Part shown: positions 21,810 to 34,800 of the stretch, piece after piece
Position numbering within the stretch: the first letter of the stretch is position 1
Layout: every line of letters starts with the position of its first letter
Origin: Fennellomyces sp. T-0311
Taxonomy: Eukaryota; Mucoromycota; Mucoromycetes; Mucorales; Lichtheimiaceae
Length of the DNA: 64,000 nt
Reading direction: 5' to 3'
NCBI GenBank assembly: GCA_025266875.1
Contig: JALLLT010000035.1
Span: 372,001-436,000 of the forward strand
Notes under the pieces: model-generated
Databases searched by the model: none
What the model saw: the letters and a program-made list of their open reading frames with translations, nothing else
What the model was told of the DNA's origin: nothing
Position numbers and translations under genes: made by a program

Positions 21810-23793
21810 TTAAGATGATAAATGTACAATAGAGTTTAATTGCCTAAAGCAAGTGTGAAAAATATCGGATAGCATGGCTAGTCGCGGCATTGGAAATTGT
21901 TCATAGATTACAATGGGGTTAGATTTACGAGTGGTGATGAAAGATAGGAGCTTGGTAGCTGATTCTGGAATATGATGACCTGAAAGGACCATTGAGTGTA
22001 GTTGGGTGAAACAGTATAAGAGCATGCTCTGCATCTCTGGGGGGAGTTGGATATGTAAACAGCTGACAATGTTACAAACCGAATGAAGGACACCCATCAT
22101 ATAAGTGAAAGATACTACGTATATCGATGTGAGCATGAGGATACGTGAAGCTTGTTTAAGATAGCAAGATACACTTACAGGGAACAGCATCTATATCAAC
22201 TTCCAGATTCTTCTTCATGATATGAATAAGAGCTTGAGTGGAAGTCATAGTAAGCGATAAAGCTCTCTCGCGTAGGATTCGAATAATATCTTCATTTCCT
22301 TGCTCATCAATTGGAGAAAGTGGCTGCAACAGGGTCGACTGAATCATTGCTGTGATCACATAGAACACTGCAAGTGTCATTAGATGAGTAGATGATGGGG
22401 CATTCTCGATTGCCTGGCGCGCGGATTTCAGGTCGAATGGATCTTCACATAGCCGAAGTTCTTTTGGAAGATTCTTCCACCACGTTTGAATCGTCGGCTC
22501 GTATTGCAGGATAAGATCGAGACTCAATTCACAAGTGTCTCCATGTAGAACCGAGTAACGCACGCGCTCCTATTAATGTAATTAGAATAGCGCTTTATCA
22601 ACCTAGCATATTAGAATCTTACCATCAGAGTTGTAATATACGGAGATCCAGCTAAATCCAGCAAATTATACCACATGATAAAATATACCCGCAGCGATTT
22701 CGGCTCATCATCGAATATGACTACTGGTTGATCATTGATCCAACTAAAGTCGAATTTATCCTCAACTATCAAATCGATACTGCATGACCAGACCTGTAAA
22801 GCGATTAGAGCCCGATGAAGCAGAACGCTTTCAAGCAGCGATAGCTCTTGGTTTTCCAACTCGTGAGATGCCAAAAGAGCGATGGTAATCAATCGACGAG
22901 CCTCTGAGTGTTCCAGCAGCACATCCATCAAATATTGCATCAGTAGGGCAGTTGCTATAACCGCTTCCCATCTTCGTGTTGGATCGTCGTACATGTCGAG
23001 TAGCAAGTCCCTACAGCGAGTATAGAAGAATTCCGCAAGCTCTCGCTTCTCCTGCACCGAATATTCGAGTTGTGGATAGAAATAGGCAATGGTATCGACA
23101 CAAACGGCTAGGGCGAGAGCACTGGATAGTGGATCTTCCAATCTACGATAGTAGGCGCGGAATGTAGGAGCATGAAGAAATCCCACAAGCGGATTGTACC
23201 GCGTCATATACAAATAGATAAGGCTATTCATCCGTTCGCGTGCCTTCTCATGAATCCCATGGCAAATTAAATGTCGTGAAGCTTTGTTCGGTGTTGCGTG
23301 GCGTACGATCAACCCTGTGGATGCGAGCGCGACACTGGCGGATACTCCTTGGAATTGAATATGTTCCCTGCGGATAAAGTGTTGAAAAGGAGAAAGATAG
23401 CGAATTGATGCCCGGTTGTATTCAATCAGTTCGTGTAGACTTCGTATTCGGCTCTCCAGATAGATGGAACCATTCACTATGCGCAAATCCCAGCCAGAGT
23501 ACATGTCCATAAGTTTGTGCATGGAATCAAGATCGGCATCGAGTTGGTTCAATTGCCGTTGCCACTGTTGTAGTTGGTGGTCGCCATCACGACACGGAAG
23601 ATCGTCAATGTCGTCAAGTTCACAAGGAACACAGTCGACTTCCATTTCCACGCATAGTTGGCAGGTAGTTGATTCGCCTGTATAAATGCATTTACGTCGG
23701 CGACTTTTACAGTCTAGAAGACAGCATTAGATGTTCACTGTTATAAAAAGGGGTGATCACCTACTCACAGGTACAGGGATAGTCGTTGCGCAT
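21810..23793 (-). CDS. Zn2Cys6 transcription-factor-like protein, array member 4
   Basis: Exons 23793-23769, 23713-22623, 22569-22179 and 22114-21810 encode 603 residues. MRNDYPCT in the 25-nt first exon joins YCKSRRRKC...CQLC...C to complete the finger (Cys7, 10, 17, 26, 29, 36). It is followed by CELDDIDDLP, RDGDHQLQQWQRQ (probable coiled coil), 'EYNRASIRYLSPF', 'SVALASTGLIVRHA' and the helical domain with 'AEFFYTRCRDLLLDMYDD'. Exon 3 opens ERVRYSVLHGD and then CELSLDLILQYEP. It is the first of three minus-strand copies that mirror members 1-3. All three introns fall at the positions and phases seen in the other copies. Confidence 0.88.
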
Positions 23794-24112
23794 AGAAACC
23801 AACAGCGCACAACAATGGTGACCCCCTGCTCAGAACTGTGATCATGTTACACAAGTTGATTCATCTGTTTCAGCCAGCCACTGAATAGGATGAACCATTT
23901 GAAGAGTAGTGTACGATTTAGTGCATCAACTTTCGATCTAGTCAGCTGAAAATATCCTTTGACTGCATGTCCATGCATAGCTTTATTCATGCTAACCATG
24001 GCGCGTGCTCAAAGCACTTGTTATTAGTATCGGGACATCTCTTTTCGTTTTGTACTTTATTCAAGTAATACTGTTATTGTTCTTACGTAAATAAAGTGCT
24101 CATAAAATAATA
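23794..24112. promoter_or_regulatory. Spacer between array members 5 (3' end) and 4 (5' end)
   Basis: About 320 bases that must include the promoter and leader of member 4 and the 3' end of member 5. No TATA box or clear repeat is seen. Confidence 0.35.
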
Positions 24113-26076
24113 TCATAATGACGATGTATCTATTATAGAATTTAATTGCTTAAAGCATGTGTGAAAAATATCGGATAACATTGCTACTCGAGGCATTGGA
24201 TAGCGCTGATAAACATCGATGGGGTTAGATTTTCGTGTGGTAATAAATGATTGAAGTTTGGTTGTTGATTCCGGTATATAATGACCAGAAAGGACCTTTG
24301 AGTGTAATTGCGCGAAGCAGTTTACTAGCATACTTTGTATTTCAGGAGGAAGCTCAATCCGCACACTGCTGACAACATTGCAGACAGCATGGAGAATTCC
24401 CATCATATAATTAAGCGATACTGTCGGAATGTAAGTATAAGTATACATATGCCAATATATCAAATTACTCACAAGGCATGGCTTCGATATCAACTTCCAA
24501 GTTTTTCTTCATGATATGGATGAGAGTTTGAGTGGAACACCAAGTAAGAGTGTGGACACGTTCGCGCAAAATGTCAATAATATCGTTGTTGCCTCGTCCG
24601 TCGACAGAGGAATACGGTTGCAACAGTGTCGACTGAATAATTGCAGTGAATACATGGAGGCCTGCAAGAGGAAGCATATGAGTCGACGATGGAGCGTTTT
24701 CGATTGCTTGATGCACAGATTTTAAGTCGAACGGATCATCACACAGTCGAAGCTCATTTGGAAGATTTTTCCACCAAGCGCGGATGGTTGGTTCAAACTG
24801 TAGAATAAGATCAAGACTCATTTCGCAAGGACGCCCATGGATGATAGAATCGCCTACACGCTCCTAATACCTATACGTTATCAACCATGGAGCTAGTCAC
24901 AGTACATGCTTACCATCACAGCTACAATATATCGAGATCCAGCAAGTTCAATCACATGCTTCCACATCAAACAATAGATTAGGATCGCTTGCGATTCATC
25001 ACTCAGTATGATCATGGGCACGGAACTAACTCTACTATAATCGAATCTATCTTCGAGTATAGCATCAACGGTACACATGGAAGTCTGTAAGCAGGTTCGC
25101 GATCGTTCAAACATAGCCCTTTGGACCAAGGATAGTTCTTGGGATTCCACTTCGTGGGCTGCTAAGAGCGCAATGGTGATCAGTCTTCTGGCCTCTGTGT
25201 ATTCCAGTAATACATCCATCAAATATTGTACTAGCAAGCTGCTGGATACGACAGCCTCCAATCTTCGTTCCGGATCATCGTGCATATCCAATATCTTATC
25301 CTTGCAGTGAACATAGAAAAATTCCGCAAGATCACGTTTCTCCTGTTCCGAATACTCGAGTTGTGGATAGAAGTATGCGATGGCATCGACACAGATGGCC
25401 GAAACAAGAGGGCTAGTTAATGGATCGTCCAACGAAAGGTAATAGTTAATAAAAGTTTCAGCGTGGATAACGCCGACGAATGCGTTATAGCGTTCCAGAT
25501 AAAGAGTAATAAGCCCATTTATCGCGCTGTATGCAGTGTCCCGAATGTCATAGCGGATCGTATGGTGCGGTCTGCTGCGTGGAGCCGCATGGCGTACGAC
25601 CAGGCCTGTAGATGCCAACGCAATGCTTGCGGGTATTTCTTTGAATTTGATATTCTGTTCATCGATAAAGTGTTGAAAGGGAGATAGATAGCGAATAGAT
25701 GCCCGGTTGTACTCGAGTAGTTCACTCAAGCTTCGTATCCGACTTTCCACATATATACAGCCATTCTCGATCCGTAGATCCCACCCGGAAAACTGACCCA
25801 CAACCTCATTGATTGCGTCCAAATCGGTATTGAGCTGATTCATTTGTCGTTGCCACAGTTGCAAATGGTGGTCGCCATCGCGAACAGGTAGCTCGCCAAG
25901 ATCTTCCAGTTCACAAGGAACACAAACAACTTTCATTTCAGTACATAACTGGCATGAGGTCGGATCGCCCGAGGAAACACATCTACGATGGCGACTTTTG
26001 CAATCTAATCCGAGCTGTTAACCATTGATCATAATAAATAAAATCACTTACAGGTGCATGGATAGAGGTTGGGCAT
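24113..26076 (-). CDS. Zn2Cys6 transcription-factor-like protein, array member 5
   Basis: Exons 26076-26052, 26004-24914, 24863-24473 and 24420-24113 encode 604 residues. MPNLYPCT plus YCKSRHRRC...CQLC...C give Cys7, 10, 17, 26, 29 and 36. The loop reads CKSRHRRC: His replaces an Arg and Arg replaces the usual Lys before the third Cys, so DNA contacts may differ from members 1-4. RDGDHHLQLWQRQ, 'EYNRASIRYLSPF', 'SIALASTGLVVRHA' and the regulatory region ('AEFFYVHCKDKILDMHDD') follow. Exon 3 begins ERVGDSIIHGRPCEMSLD and exon 4 SLNYMMGILH. Orientation and structure match member 4, downstream of it on the same strand. Function is inferred from domain class only. Confidence 0.88.
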
Positions 26077-26414
26077 ATTGATTTGTAATACGCAGCGGAA
26101 ACACCATACCGACAACCTAAATTTGTATCGTTCCACATAAATACTTTCAACCGCACCGTAATGACACAATTATCGATGCACAAATGAAGCCATGCATTCG
26201 TACGTTTGGAAGTGTCACTATACATCATATCATCTACCATAGTAACTCTGTAGAGAGCCTGTACTTAACTCCCGCCAATGAATCACACTCTATATAGTTA
26301 CATCTGTAAACTGACGAAGCCGTTTGGTATCCGGGGCATGTTATTACTAGCGCTAGACACGTACTTACCCATAGCTTTGTAGCTCTTTTTTATTATACAG
26401 ATCGCACCACAATG
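26077..26414. promoter_or_regulatory. Spacer between array members 6 (3' end) and 5 (5' end)
   Basis: About 340 bases holding the upstream region of member 5. Nothing beyond ordinary AT-rich sequence is seen. Confidence 0.35.
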
Positions 26415-28386
26415 CTACAATGATGCATTTAGAGTGGCCTTAAATTGTCTAAAACAGGTGTGTAGAATGTCGGATAATAATGCAACTCCGGGCATGGGAT
26501 ATCTATTATACATTTCAATAGGGTTAGACTTACAGGTAGCGACAAAAGATTGGAGTATTGTCGCTGATTCAGGAATGTAATGATCGAAGAGAGCGATCGA
26601 ATGTAACTGCGTAAAGCAGTAGAAAAGCATATTCTGCATTTCCTGTGAAAGCTCGACTTCAAGGCAAGTAACGATGTTGCAGACTGCATGCAGAACTCCC
26701 ATCATATAACTGAGTGACACTGTATCGATCTTCAGCAAACCAATATAATATGAGAGAGCAAATTTAAACACTTACCAGGTATTGCTTCAATATCGACTTC
26801 CAGGTTTTTCTTCATCGTGCAAATTAAAGCTTGAGTGGAACATAGCGTGAGCGAGGACGCCCGCTCGCGTAAGATGTCGATAATATCTTGGTTGCCGTCG
26901 GCAATCGTTGCTTGTGGCTGTAACAGCGCTGATTGAATCATTGCCGTAATGACGTGGATGGCTGCAAATGGCATCAGATGGACAGATGTCGGAACACTTT
27001 CGATCCCTGCGCGCGCAGATTTTAAGTCAAATGGATCTTCACACAGTCGAAGTTCGGCAGGGAGACTTTTCCACCATGATTGGATAGTCGGCTCAAATTG
27101 CAGAATAAGATCAAGGCTCAGTTCGCAGGGACGCCCGTAGACAGCCGAATAGCCCGCATTCTCCTATTGCTAGATATTAGAAAACCCTATCGCTCAGTTG
27201 TACCCGAAAACTCACCATTATGGTTGTAATATACGGAGATTTAATAAATTCAAGCAAACTCGCCCATGTTATATTATATAATTTGATCGATTGCGGCTCA
27301 TCATCAAGTGTCTCGGTAGGATATGGATCAACTTTGGTGAAATCGAACTTTTCCTCAATCACTGCGTCGGTAACGCCCTTGCAAAATTGTAAATTGACTC
27401 GTGCTCGTTGAAACAGAGTGTGTTCAATCAACGGTAACGCTTCAAATTCCAGTTCGTGGCAAGTTAGGAGTGCAAGAGTGACCAATCGACGACATACGGC
27501 GTATTCCAATCGCACGTCATGCAGGTATTGTACTAACAGGATAGTCGATAGAACGGCCTCCAACCTTCGTTTTGGATCATCGTAGATGTCGAGCAGAATA
27601 TCTCGACAACGTACATAGAAAAACTCGGCCATATCACGTTTTTCTTGTGCCGAATATTTGATTTGTGAATTGAAATAAGCGATGCTGTCCACACAGATCG
27701 ATAGGGCGAGAGGGCTTGATAATGGATCTTTCAATGCACGATAATATGCGAAAAATGATCGGTCATGAAGCAAGCCCACATATACATTGTATCGTTCCAT
27801 ATATAATCTGATAAGGCTGTCCATACGTTTGAGTGCCGTTTCTCGAAAGCCATGGGGTATAATATACCGCGGGGTAAGATATGGTGCAGCATGGCGTACG
27901 ATTAATCCTATGGATCCCAGTGCAACGCTAGCGGGTATCCCCTTGAACTGAACATGTTCCCTGCGGAACTGAAAAGGCGAGAGGTATCGAATGGAGGCTT
28001 TGTTGTACTCGAGTAATTCGTCCAAGTTTCGTATCCGACTCGTCAGTTGCACGTAACCATCGACAATTTGTAGATTCCAACCAAAAGATTGATTCATGTC
28101 CTCATACATGTTGTCTAAATCGGTATTGAGTCGCTTCATTTGTTGCTTCAACTGCTGCAGTTGTTGATCGCCGTCGCGAACAGGCAGCTCGTCAATGTCC
28201 TCGGGTTCGCATGAAACACACTCGAAGTCGAATTGCGTGCATAGTGTACATGCGCTTGAATCGCCTTGAAAGACACACTTACGGTGCCGACTTTTGCAAT
28301 CTAAAATGAAACACTAAGGATTAATTACAAGAGATATCGAGATCGCTTTACTTACAAGCACATGGATAGGCTTTACGTATAGCCAT
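26415..28386 (-). CDS. Zn2Cys6 transcription-factor-like protein, array member 6
   Basis: Exons 28386-28356, 28300-27216, 27163-26776 and 26719-26415 encode 602 residues. The first exon is 31 nt (MAIRKAYPCA), two codons longer than in most copies, and the finger completes as YCKSRHRKC...CTLC...C (Cys9, 12, 19, 28, 31, 38). After RDGDQQLQQLKQQ the usual Trp of the helix is replaced by Leu. The 'SIRYLSPFQ-FRREH' block is two residues shorter than in the paralogs. The helical domain has 'AEFFYVRCRDILLDIYDD'. Exon 3 begins ENAGYSAVYGRPCELSLD. It diverges from member 7 across a 1-kb gap. It is intact but shows the most local changes in conserved positions after member 1. Confidence 0.87.
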
Positions 28387-29392
28387 TATGACACTTAGCT
28401 GAGATACCTAAATTCAGATCTGGGTTGCTGCACAACTCACCTGGTACGTGATGAAGAGTTTGTTTCAAACCAACTCAGCCGTTTCATCCATTCGAAGATT
28501 GTAGCGTCCACTGCTCGCATTAGTAGTTCGCCAGATCGTTGACTTCATTTTACGAGCAGGGTATTCAGTACACAACTCTACCTTCAGGTCAGGTGATGCA
28601 GGCTGGATTCAGGCTATTAGGCAACTCCTTATGTATAAAAAATATTCGGCTGCCTCTTTGTAGTGTATCTACGAAAGAGAAAAATACAAACATTAAAGGG
28701 GATGTATGCACATGTACGATATAAAGCTTTGGCTAATATTATTACATTAAAATCAGAATCTCGCTACAAAATCCGGCCTTCTCTCAACTTCTCTTGCCTA
28801 TCGGCGTAAGCTGTTGATGCACTATATGTGGTTAGGTGGTTAGGTACGTAAATGCCTCCTCGGCCTCAGACGCAGATAAACAAGGCTGCCAATTCCAAAT
28901 ATGCCTGAATAAATATAAACCCACGTATTCGGACCTTTCACTACCCATACTTACCTTTGTTCTTCAGAAGCGTTCACTATCAGTTTAAGACAGAGAAGTC
29001 AGACACATTACTTGACTTGTTGTAGGGTATGTGCTGCCTTTTTTATATTATTTTTACATTGTTTAGAAAAGGTGCTTGGTTCTGTAGATGCTGGAGACGT
29101 TATTCATCGTATCAGTCCAATTCAGAGGATGGAACGATGTTGGTATACCCGATATACGTAGCTTATGAAAAGAGCCCGTGTAGAACATTGATTGCAAAAA
29201 AGCGTCTGAAATTGCGGCAAAGTGCTCCGCTTGGTATAGGATTCTCAGGCCACAACATCGAACGTTTGGTCTTGGCGTACGCCAAGGCACCAGCCATTCA
29301 AAATTGTAACTTCGGAACCGTTGACAGCAAATTTGTGTTACCAGCCAACCAGTTTTAGACAGGATCGCCACAAGCGTCAGCCGCAGGTTAGT
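28387..29392. promoter_or_regulatory. Divergent promoter region, array members 6 and 7
   Basis: About 1 kb between divergent start codons. A CAGGTGAGT...TTTAG pair just upstream of member 6 could be a 5'-UTR intron. A plus-strand ORF at 29029-29358 has no recognisable motif and is not called. Confidence 0.4.
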
Positions 29393-31358
29393 ATGCGCAA
29401 CGACTATCCGTGCACCTGTGAGTATAATGCCATGATTTCCCCCCTTTTACAATTTCATTATTAAATACGTCAATGCAGACTGCAAAAGTCGACGGCGGAA
29501 ATGTGTCTATGCCGACGATTTTGACGATTGTTTGCTCTGTATGCAAATGGAAGTTGATTGCATTCCTTGTGGATTGTCTGACGGCGAGCAGCCGCTGCGA
29601 GATGGTGATCATCAAGTAAAACAATGGCGAAGACAAATCAATCAGGTGGAACATGATCTAGATACTCTCCGACAGCTCATGAACGAACATCTTCAGTGGG
29701 ATCTACGCATTGTCAACGGCTGTATCCAGGTAGCAAGTCGAATACGAAACTTGGATGAACTATTCGAATACAACCAAGCTTCCATTCGATACCTTTCCCC
29801 TTTTGAACAATTTTTTCGCAGAGAGCTTATCCAATTCAAAGGAGTATCTGCAAGCGTTGCACTGGCGTCGACAGGACTGATTGTGCGCCATGCAATGCCG
29901 CACAGCACGACACGCCATATCATATGTCACGGACTCCACGAAATTGCTCACGAACGGATGGACAGCCTTGTCAAGCTCTATATGGAGCGATACAATTCAT
30001 ACACCGGTCTACTCCATAGTCGATCATTTCTCGAATACTACCATGGATTGGAGGATCCATTGTCAAGTCCTCTCGCACTGGCCATCTGTGTCGATTGTAT
30101 CGCATACTTTTATCCACAACTCAAGTACTCAATCCAAGAAACACGAGATATGGCCGAGTTTTTCTACGTTCGATGCAAAGACATGGTACTCGATATCCTC
30201 GATGAACCGAGAGGAAGGCTGGAAGCTATTGTAGCGACCAATCTGTTGATGCAGTACTTGCTGGACATCCTGTTGGAATATGGCGAGGCTCGTCGATTGG
30301 CTACTATTGCCCTGTTGGCTTGTCACGAATTGGAATCTCAAGATCTATCACACATACAAAAGGTCTTACTTCAGCGATCACGAGTTAGTTTGCAACTATG
30401 GATATGTTATATCGACCTCATAATCGAAGACCGATTCGATTTTACAAGCATCAAGGCCGATACCGTATATATGCTGGATGATGATCCAGCACCAGTCCTT
30501 ATTTATTTATCCATGTGGAGACACGTAATAGGCTTGGTAGGATCTGAATATATTACAACATTGATGGTAAGTTTTCTGGAACAGGTTATTTCGGCCTGTA
30601 TTCTAATACCGAAAGTAGGAACATGTTCGATATTCCGTACTTCATGGACGTCCATGCGAGTTGAGTCTTGACCTTATCCTGCAATTTGAACCAACCATTC
30701 AAAAATGGTGGAACAACCTTCCATCGGAACTTCGGTTGTGTGATGATCCGTTTGACTTGAATGCGTCACGTGAAGCAATTGAAAATGTCCTGTCATCCAC
30801 GCATATGATACCACTTGCACTCGTCCACTTAATCACAGCCATGACACAATCAACGCTGTTACAGCCACATTCACCGACTCAAGATCAGGGGAATACCGAC
30901 ATTATCAACATCTTAAGGGATCGTGCGCAAACCCTTACTTTATGTTCCACCCAGGCACTTATCTATGTCATGAAGAAAAATCTAGAAGTCGATATCGAAG
31001 CTATGCCCTGTAAGTCACTCTAATTGGCCAAGCATAGATTCACTGTATTGACACGGATGTAATAGTGTCGTTCGGTTATATGATGGGCGTACTTCACTCA
31101 GTTTGTAACATTTTCACCTGCCAACGAATCCAACTTCCATCCGAAATGCAAAGCATGCTTATTTACTGTTTCACACAGCTCCACTCGATAGTTCCATCAG
31201 ATCATCACATTCCAGAATCCTCAACCAAGCTTCTCTCCTTCGTCAAAACCTACGAGTCGAATCCCATTGTAGTGTACAGTAGGTATCCAATGCCGCGATT
31301 AGCCATGCTATCCGATATTCTCCACACTTGCCTTAGACAGCTTAACACTCCTGCATAA
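29393..31358 (+). CDS. Zn2Cys6 transcription-factor-like protein, array member 7
   Basis: Exons 29393-29417, 29479-30566, 30619-31009 and 31066-31358 encode 598 residues. MRNDYPCT plus YCKSRRRKC...CLLC...C form the finger (Cys7, 10, 17, 26, 29, 36). The first-exon protein sequence and most of the finger loop match member 4, suggesting a close relationship despite opposite orientation and 6 kb separation. RDGDHQVKQWRRQ, 'EYNQASIRYLSPF', 'SVALASTGLIVRHA' and 'AEFFYVRCKDMVLDI' follow. Exon 3 begins EHVRYSVLHGRPCELSLD. Member 7 closes the array; VPS3 starts about 530 bp downstream on the same strand. Confidence 0.88.
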
Positions 31359-31887
31359 TGACAACTTGTACTATATTTTGCATTGTACCACTTAATAATA
31401 ATTCTGCTATTTAAACCTGTGACCCACGACAAATCCAGTGCGACGAAAGGGTGGCATGCAATTTTGCTGCTAACTTAATTGTGTTTCAAAAGCAGGTGAT
31501 GTTCTTGAAGCGTACATAAGGGCCTTGTGTCACACATACATTACCAGCTAAGATAAGCTTTTCGACGTTTTACCACGTTTTTTTTACTCAAGTAGCAAAC
31601 CTGCAGAGGATTTGCTACCTAAATACCATCTTTCAATCCAAGTTCTCTGGGTAGTCTTATCAGTTTGAGAACAACCAGATCAAGGAGCTTAATATAGGGT
31701 TACCTGACGTACAATGTGATGGCATGGGTGATAATACGTATGATCTGATGGGTTGTCGTCATGCACACAGTCGGAGAGCCATTACATTTTATGAGTAAAA
31801 TTCCTCAATGCAGCTTGTTCCCGAGAGCGCGAGTACCAACACGAACGAAAAAGAATCGCCGAGTTAAAAGCGCAGTTGTGAAGTGAA
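31359..31887. other. Intergenic region between array member 7 and VPS3
   Basis: About 530 bases. No gene is seen; it must contain the 3' end of member 7 and the VPS3 promoter. Confidence 0.4.
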
Positions 31888-34800
31888 ATGCCTTTCACAC
31901 CGTACACTCTACAGACCATTCTTCCCTCGGTCAGCAACAGTGTTTCTGCAGAAGATCAACCATCACCACCGACAAGCACCAGCGGGAGTCCAGCACAATC
32001 ATCGTCACCGACCTCGTTCTTTTCACGTCGCTTACCTACTTCTCCTCCACCTTCTGATGTATCCAAGTCATTGCCTTCCAGCCCATCACGTCTCAATAAT
32101 TTACTTTCAGGCCAGCCATCTCTTGTAGGGAACTTGCCATTTACTATTGATGCTGCCGAAGCCTGGGGTAAGATCGATCGGCCCTTTTTTCATGTTCGGT
32201 ACCTTGACGTTCTTTTACCAGATACCAACCTTTATTTGGGCACCTCGGATGGTCAAGTGCTTCATTATATGCTAGAGGAGCATGGGAAAGCGGAAGAAGT
32301 AAGGATAATGGTAATAAGAGGGGAGTGCATGGCTTGCTTATGATATCAAGGTACCTTATGCATCACGGCTCGAAAGCAAGGTCAATCTCGGTTTTGGACG
32401 CAAACCAGTCGAGCGCATCCTAGTATTACCCCAAGTTTCGAAGGCCGTCGTGCTGTGCGGTAAGTTGAGAATCATTTAAAAAGGGGAGGTCAGGTAAAGC
32501 TAATAAGCCAAGCGTTTAGATTCGACATTGAGCTTCTACTCGCTGCCCTTCTTTGATCCTATCCCAGTATCCGTAATTCCACATATCAAAGGCGTGGCAT
32601 GCTTCTCTCACGATGTTGCGGAAGAAGGGCGGATTGGGGAGGATGGAACAATCGAATTGTGCATTGTTAAGCGACGGGTATTACAGGTTCTGAAAATTGG
32701 TGAATTGGTCCATACAAAGAAGGTAAACAGACGGACCCAGAAGAAGGGAGCGTGAAGGCTGATATCCAATTAGGAACTTCCTTTGCCGGATGGAGCCATT
32801 ACCATAACACGACATAGTCGAAATTTGTGCCTAGCGGATTTCAGCAATTACAAGCTGATTAACCTGCAAATGCCCAATCCCACTCCACTCATCCCAACCC
32901 CTCAAGTCCCTGCGTTCTCTTCTCCTCCAACATCCATGCTAGGCTCAGGTCCGCAAATGGTTCCTCGTCCAGTGCTTGCCGTCATCAAAGCTGACGAATT
33001 CCTCGTGGTTAGCGGAAATATTTCTGCCAATAATCATATCCTTTTTTTATGTGCTACATGAACCCTTCTTCAACGTTATATGAAACCTTAACCGATTACT
33101 ATACAGACAACAATAGGTATCTTTGCTGATTCGATGGGTTCACCTATTCGAGGCACTTTGCAATGGTCCAGCTATCCCAAAGCATTATGTGTCGAGTTTC
33201 CTTACATTGCAGCTCTGTTACGGAACAATACGATTGAAATCCATAACATTCTCGATCAAAAGCTACTTCAGGTGATGTCAATGAGCACATCGTTTGAACC
33301 TAGAGGAATGTCGTTCGGTCATGGTATTCGGGTATGGATGGAAGGGATGGCAGCGCGGTTGTCACGGCGACCGTGGCCTAACAGCAGTAACGTGGACGAG
33401 GAAACAATGTTTGAATTGAAACGGCAAATTGCACGATACTCGACAATGCCGGCACGTATACTGGTGTATGGTCGAGACAGTGTGATGGCACAAATCGTTA
33501 CGCCTTTGGTTGTGCAGGTGGATGCATTATTGGATAACAAAAATTTCGAAGAAGCATTGGATATGGCGGATCAAGCACGCAACACATTATCAACCGACAA
33601 TAATACCCATGTAGAGCGTATGGTAAGTTAAATATCGCAAATCATATCCCAAGCCTTCTTTTTTAAACAAAGAAAAAGCAATCGGAATTAGACTTTATAT
33701 ATCAAAAAGCTGGGTTACTTTTACTGCAAGAAACTCTGTTTGAAGACGCCTTTGCCCTGTTATCAAAAGGAAACCTCGACCCACGTGTAGTTATCCATCT
33801 CTTTGGTGATTTGTCGCAACCTGCTTGGGTTCGCGAATCACCACGAGTACTCCTATTTGATGGCATCCGCGTGTTACTCGAAGGTATTGGAAAAATCGAG
33901 GATGTGGTGGCAAGGACCATGGAGAAGAACTATTCGCCGCATTTGGAGGAAGATGAGCAAAGATCAGGACCTGCGACGGAAATGCGACGTGTTTTGCTTA
34001 TGAATGCAAGGGAGGCTTTGGAAAGATACCTTTCAGTGGAACGAGGAAAACACAGGACATTAATAGGGAAAGGAAACGTTCTGTGCAAAGTAAGTAAAAG
34101 CCAATGTATTCAACAATACCAAATTCATTATCTGTGTTAGGCCATCGATACCGCGCTGCTGAAGCTCTATGTGGGTGCTAGCAATGATCAATCTATATTT
34201 ACCCTTCTTCAACGACCCAATGACTGCTGTCTTGAAGATTGTGCTCATGCACTTAATCGATCAAAGGTTGGTTTATCGTACATCTTTCGATGCATCAATT
34301 ACTTAACATATTATAGCGTTACTACGCTTTATCTGTACTATACCAATCCAAACAAATGTATGAAAAAGTACTGGAAACGTGGACGAAAATATACAGCGGT
34401 GAGTTACCAGACGCACGATTTACAGACGGCCTGGATCAGGTCAAACGGCTGCTTTTACGTAACACCAACGAGGATATCGAGTTATCATTGGGGACGTTGG
34501 TGAAATATATTTGGTGGCTTATGGACAATGCACCTAGCGATGGTGTTGAGGTCTTCATCCGGTCTCCAAGGGCATCTGAGATGAACTCTGACGAAATTTT
34601 GGAACGACTGGAGAAATATGGCAACGAACCTGTCCGGACATATCTAGAATACTTGGTGCTAACGAGAGAGAGCGACCGTGCAGAACATCATACACGGCTG
34701 GCATGTAGCTATGTTCATGATGTAAAGCGGGAAATTGAAGGTGCACAGACCGGAGAAATGCAACGACTCGGTATGTGCTACGTTTATTAGTTTCTTTTTT

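Noticed and set aside
29029..29358. 109-residue ORF upstream of array member 7
   Set aside because: No motif; position fits the promoter and leader of the downstream gene.
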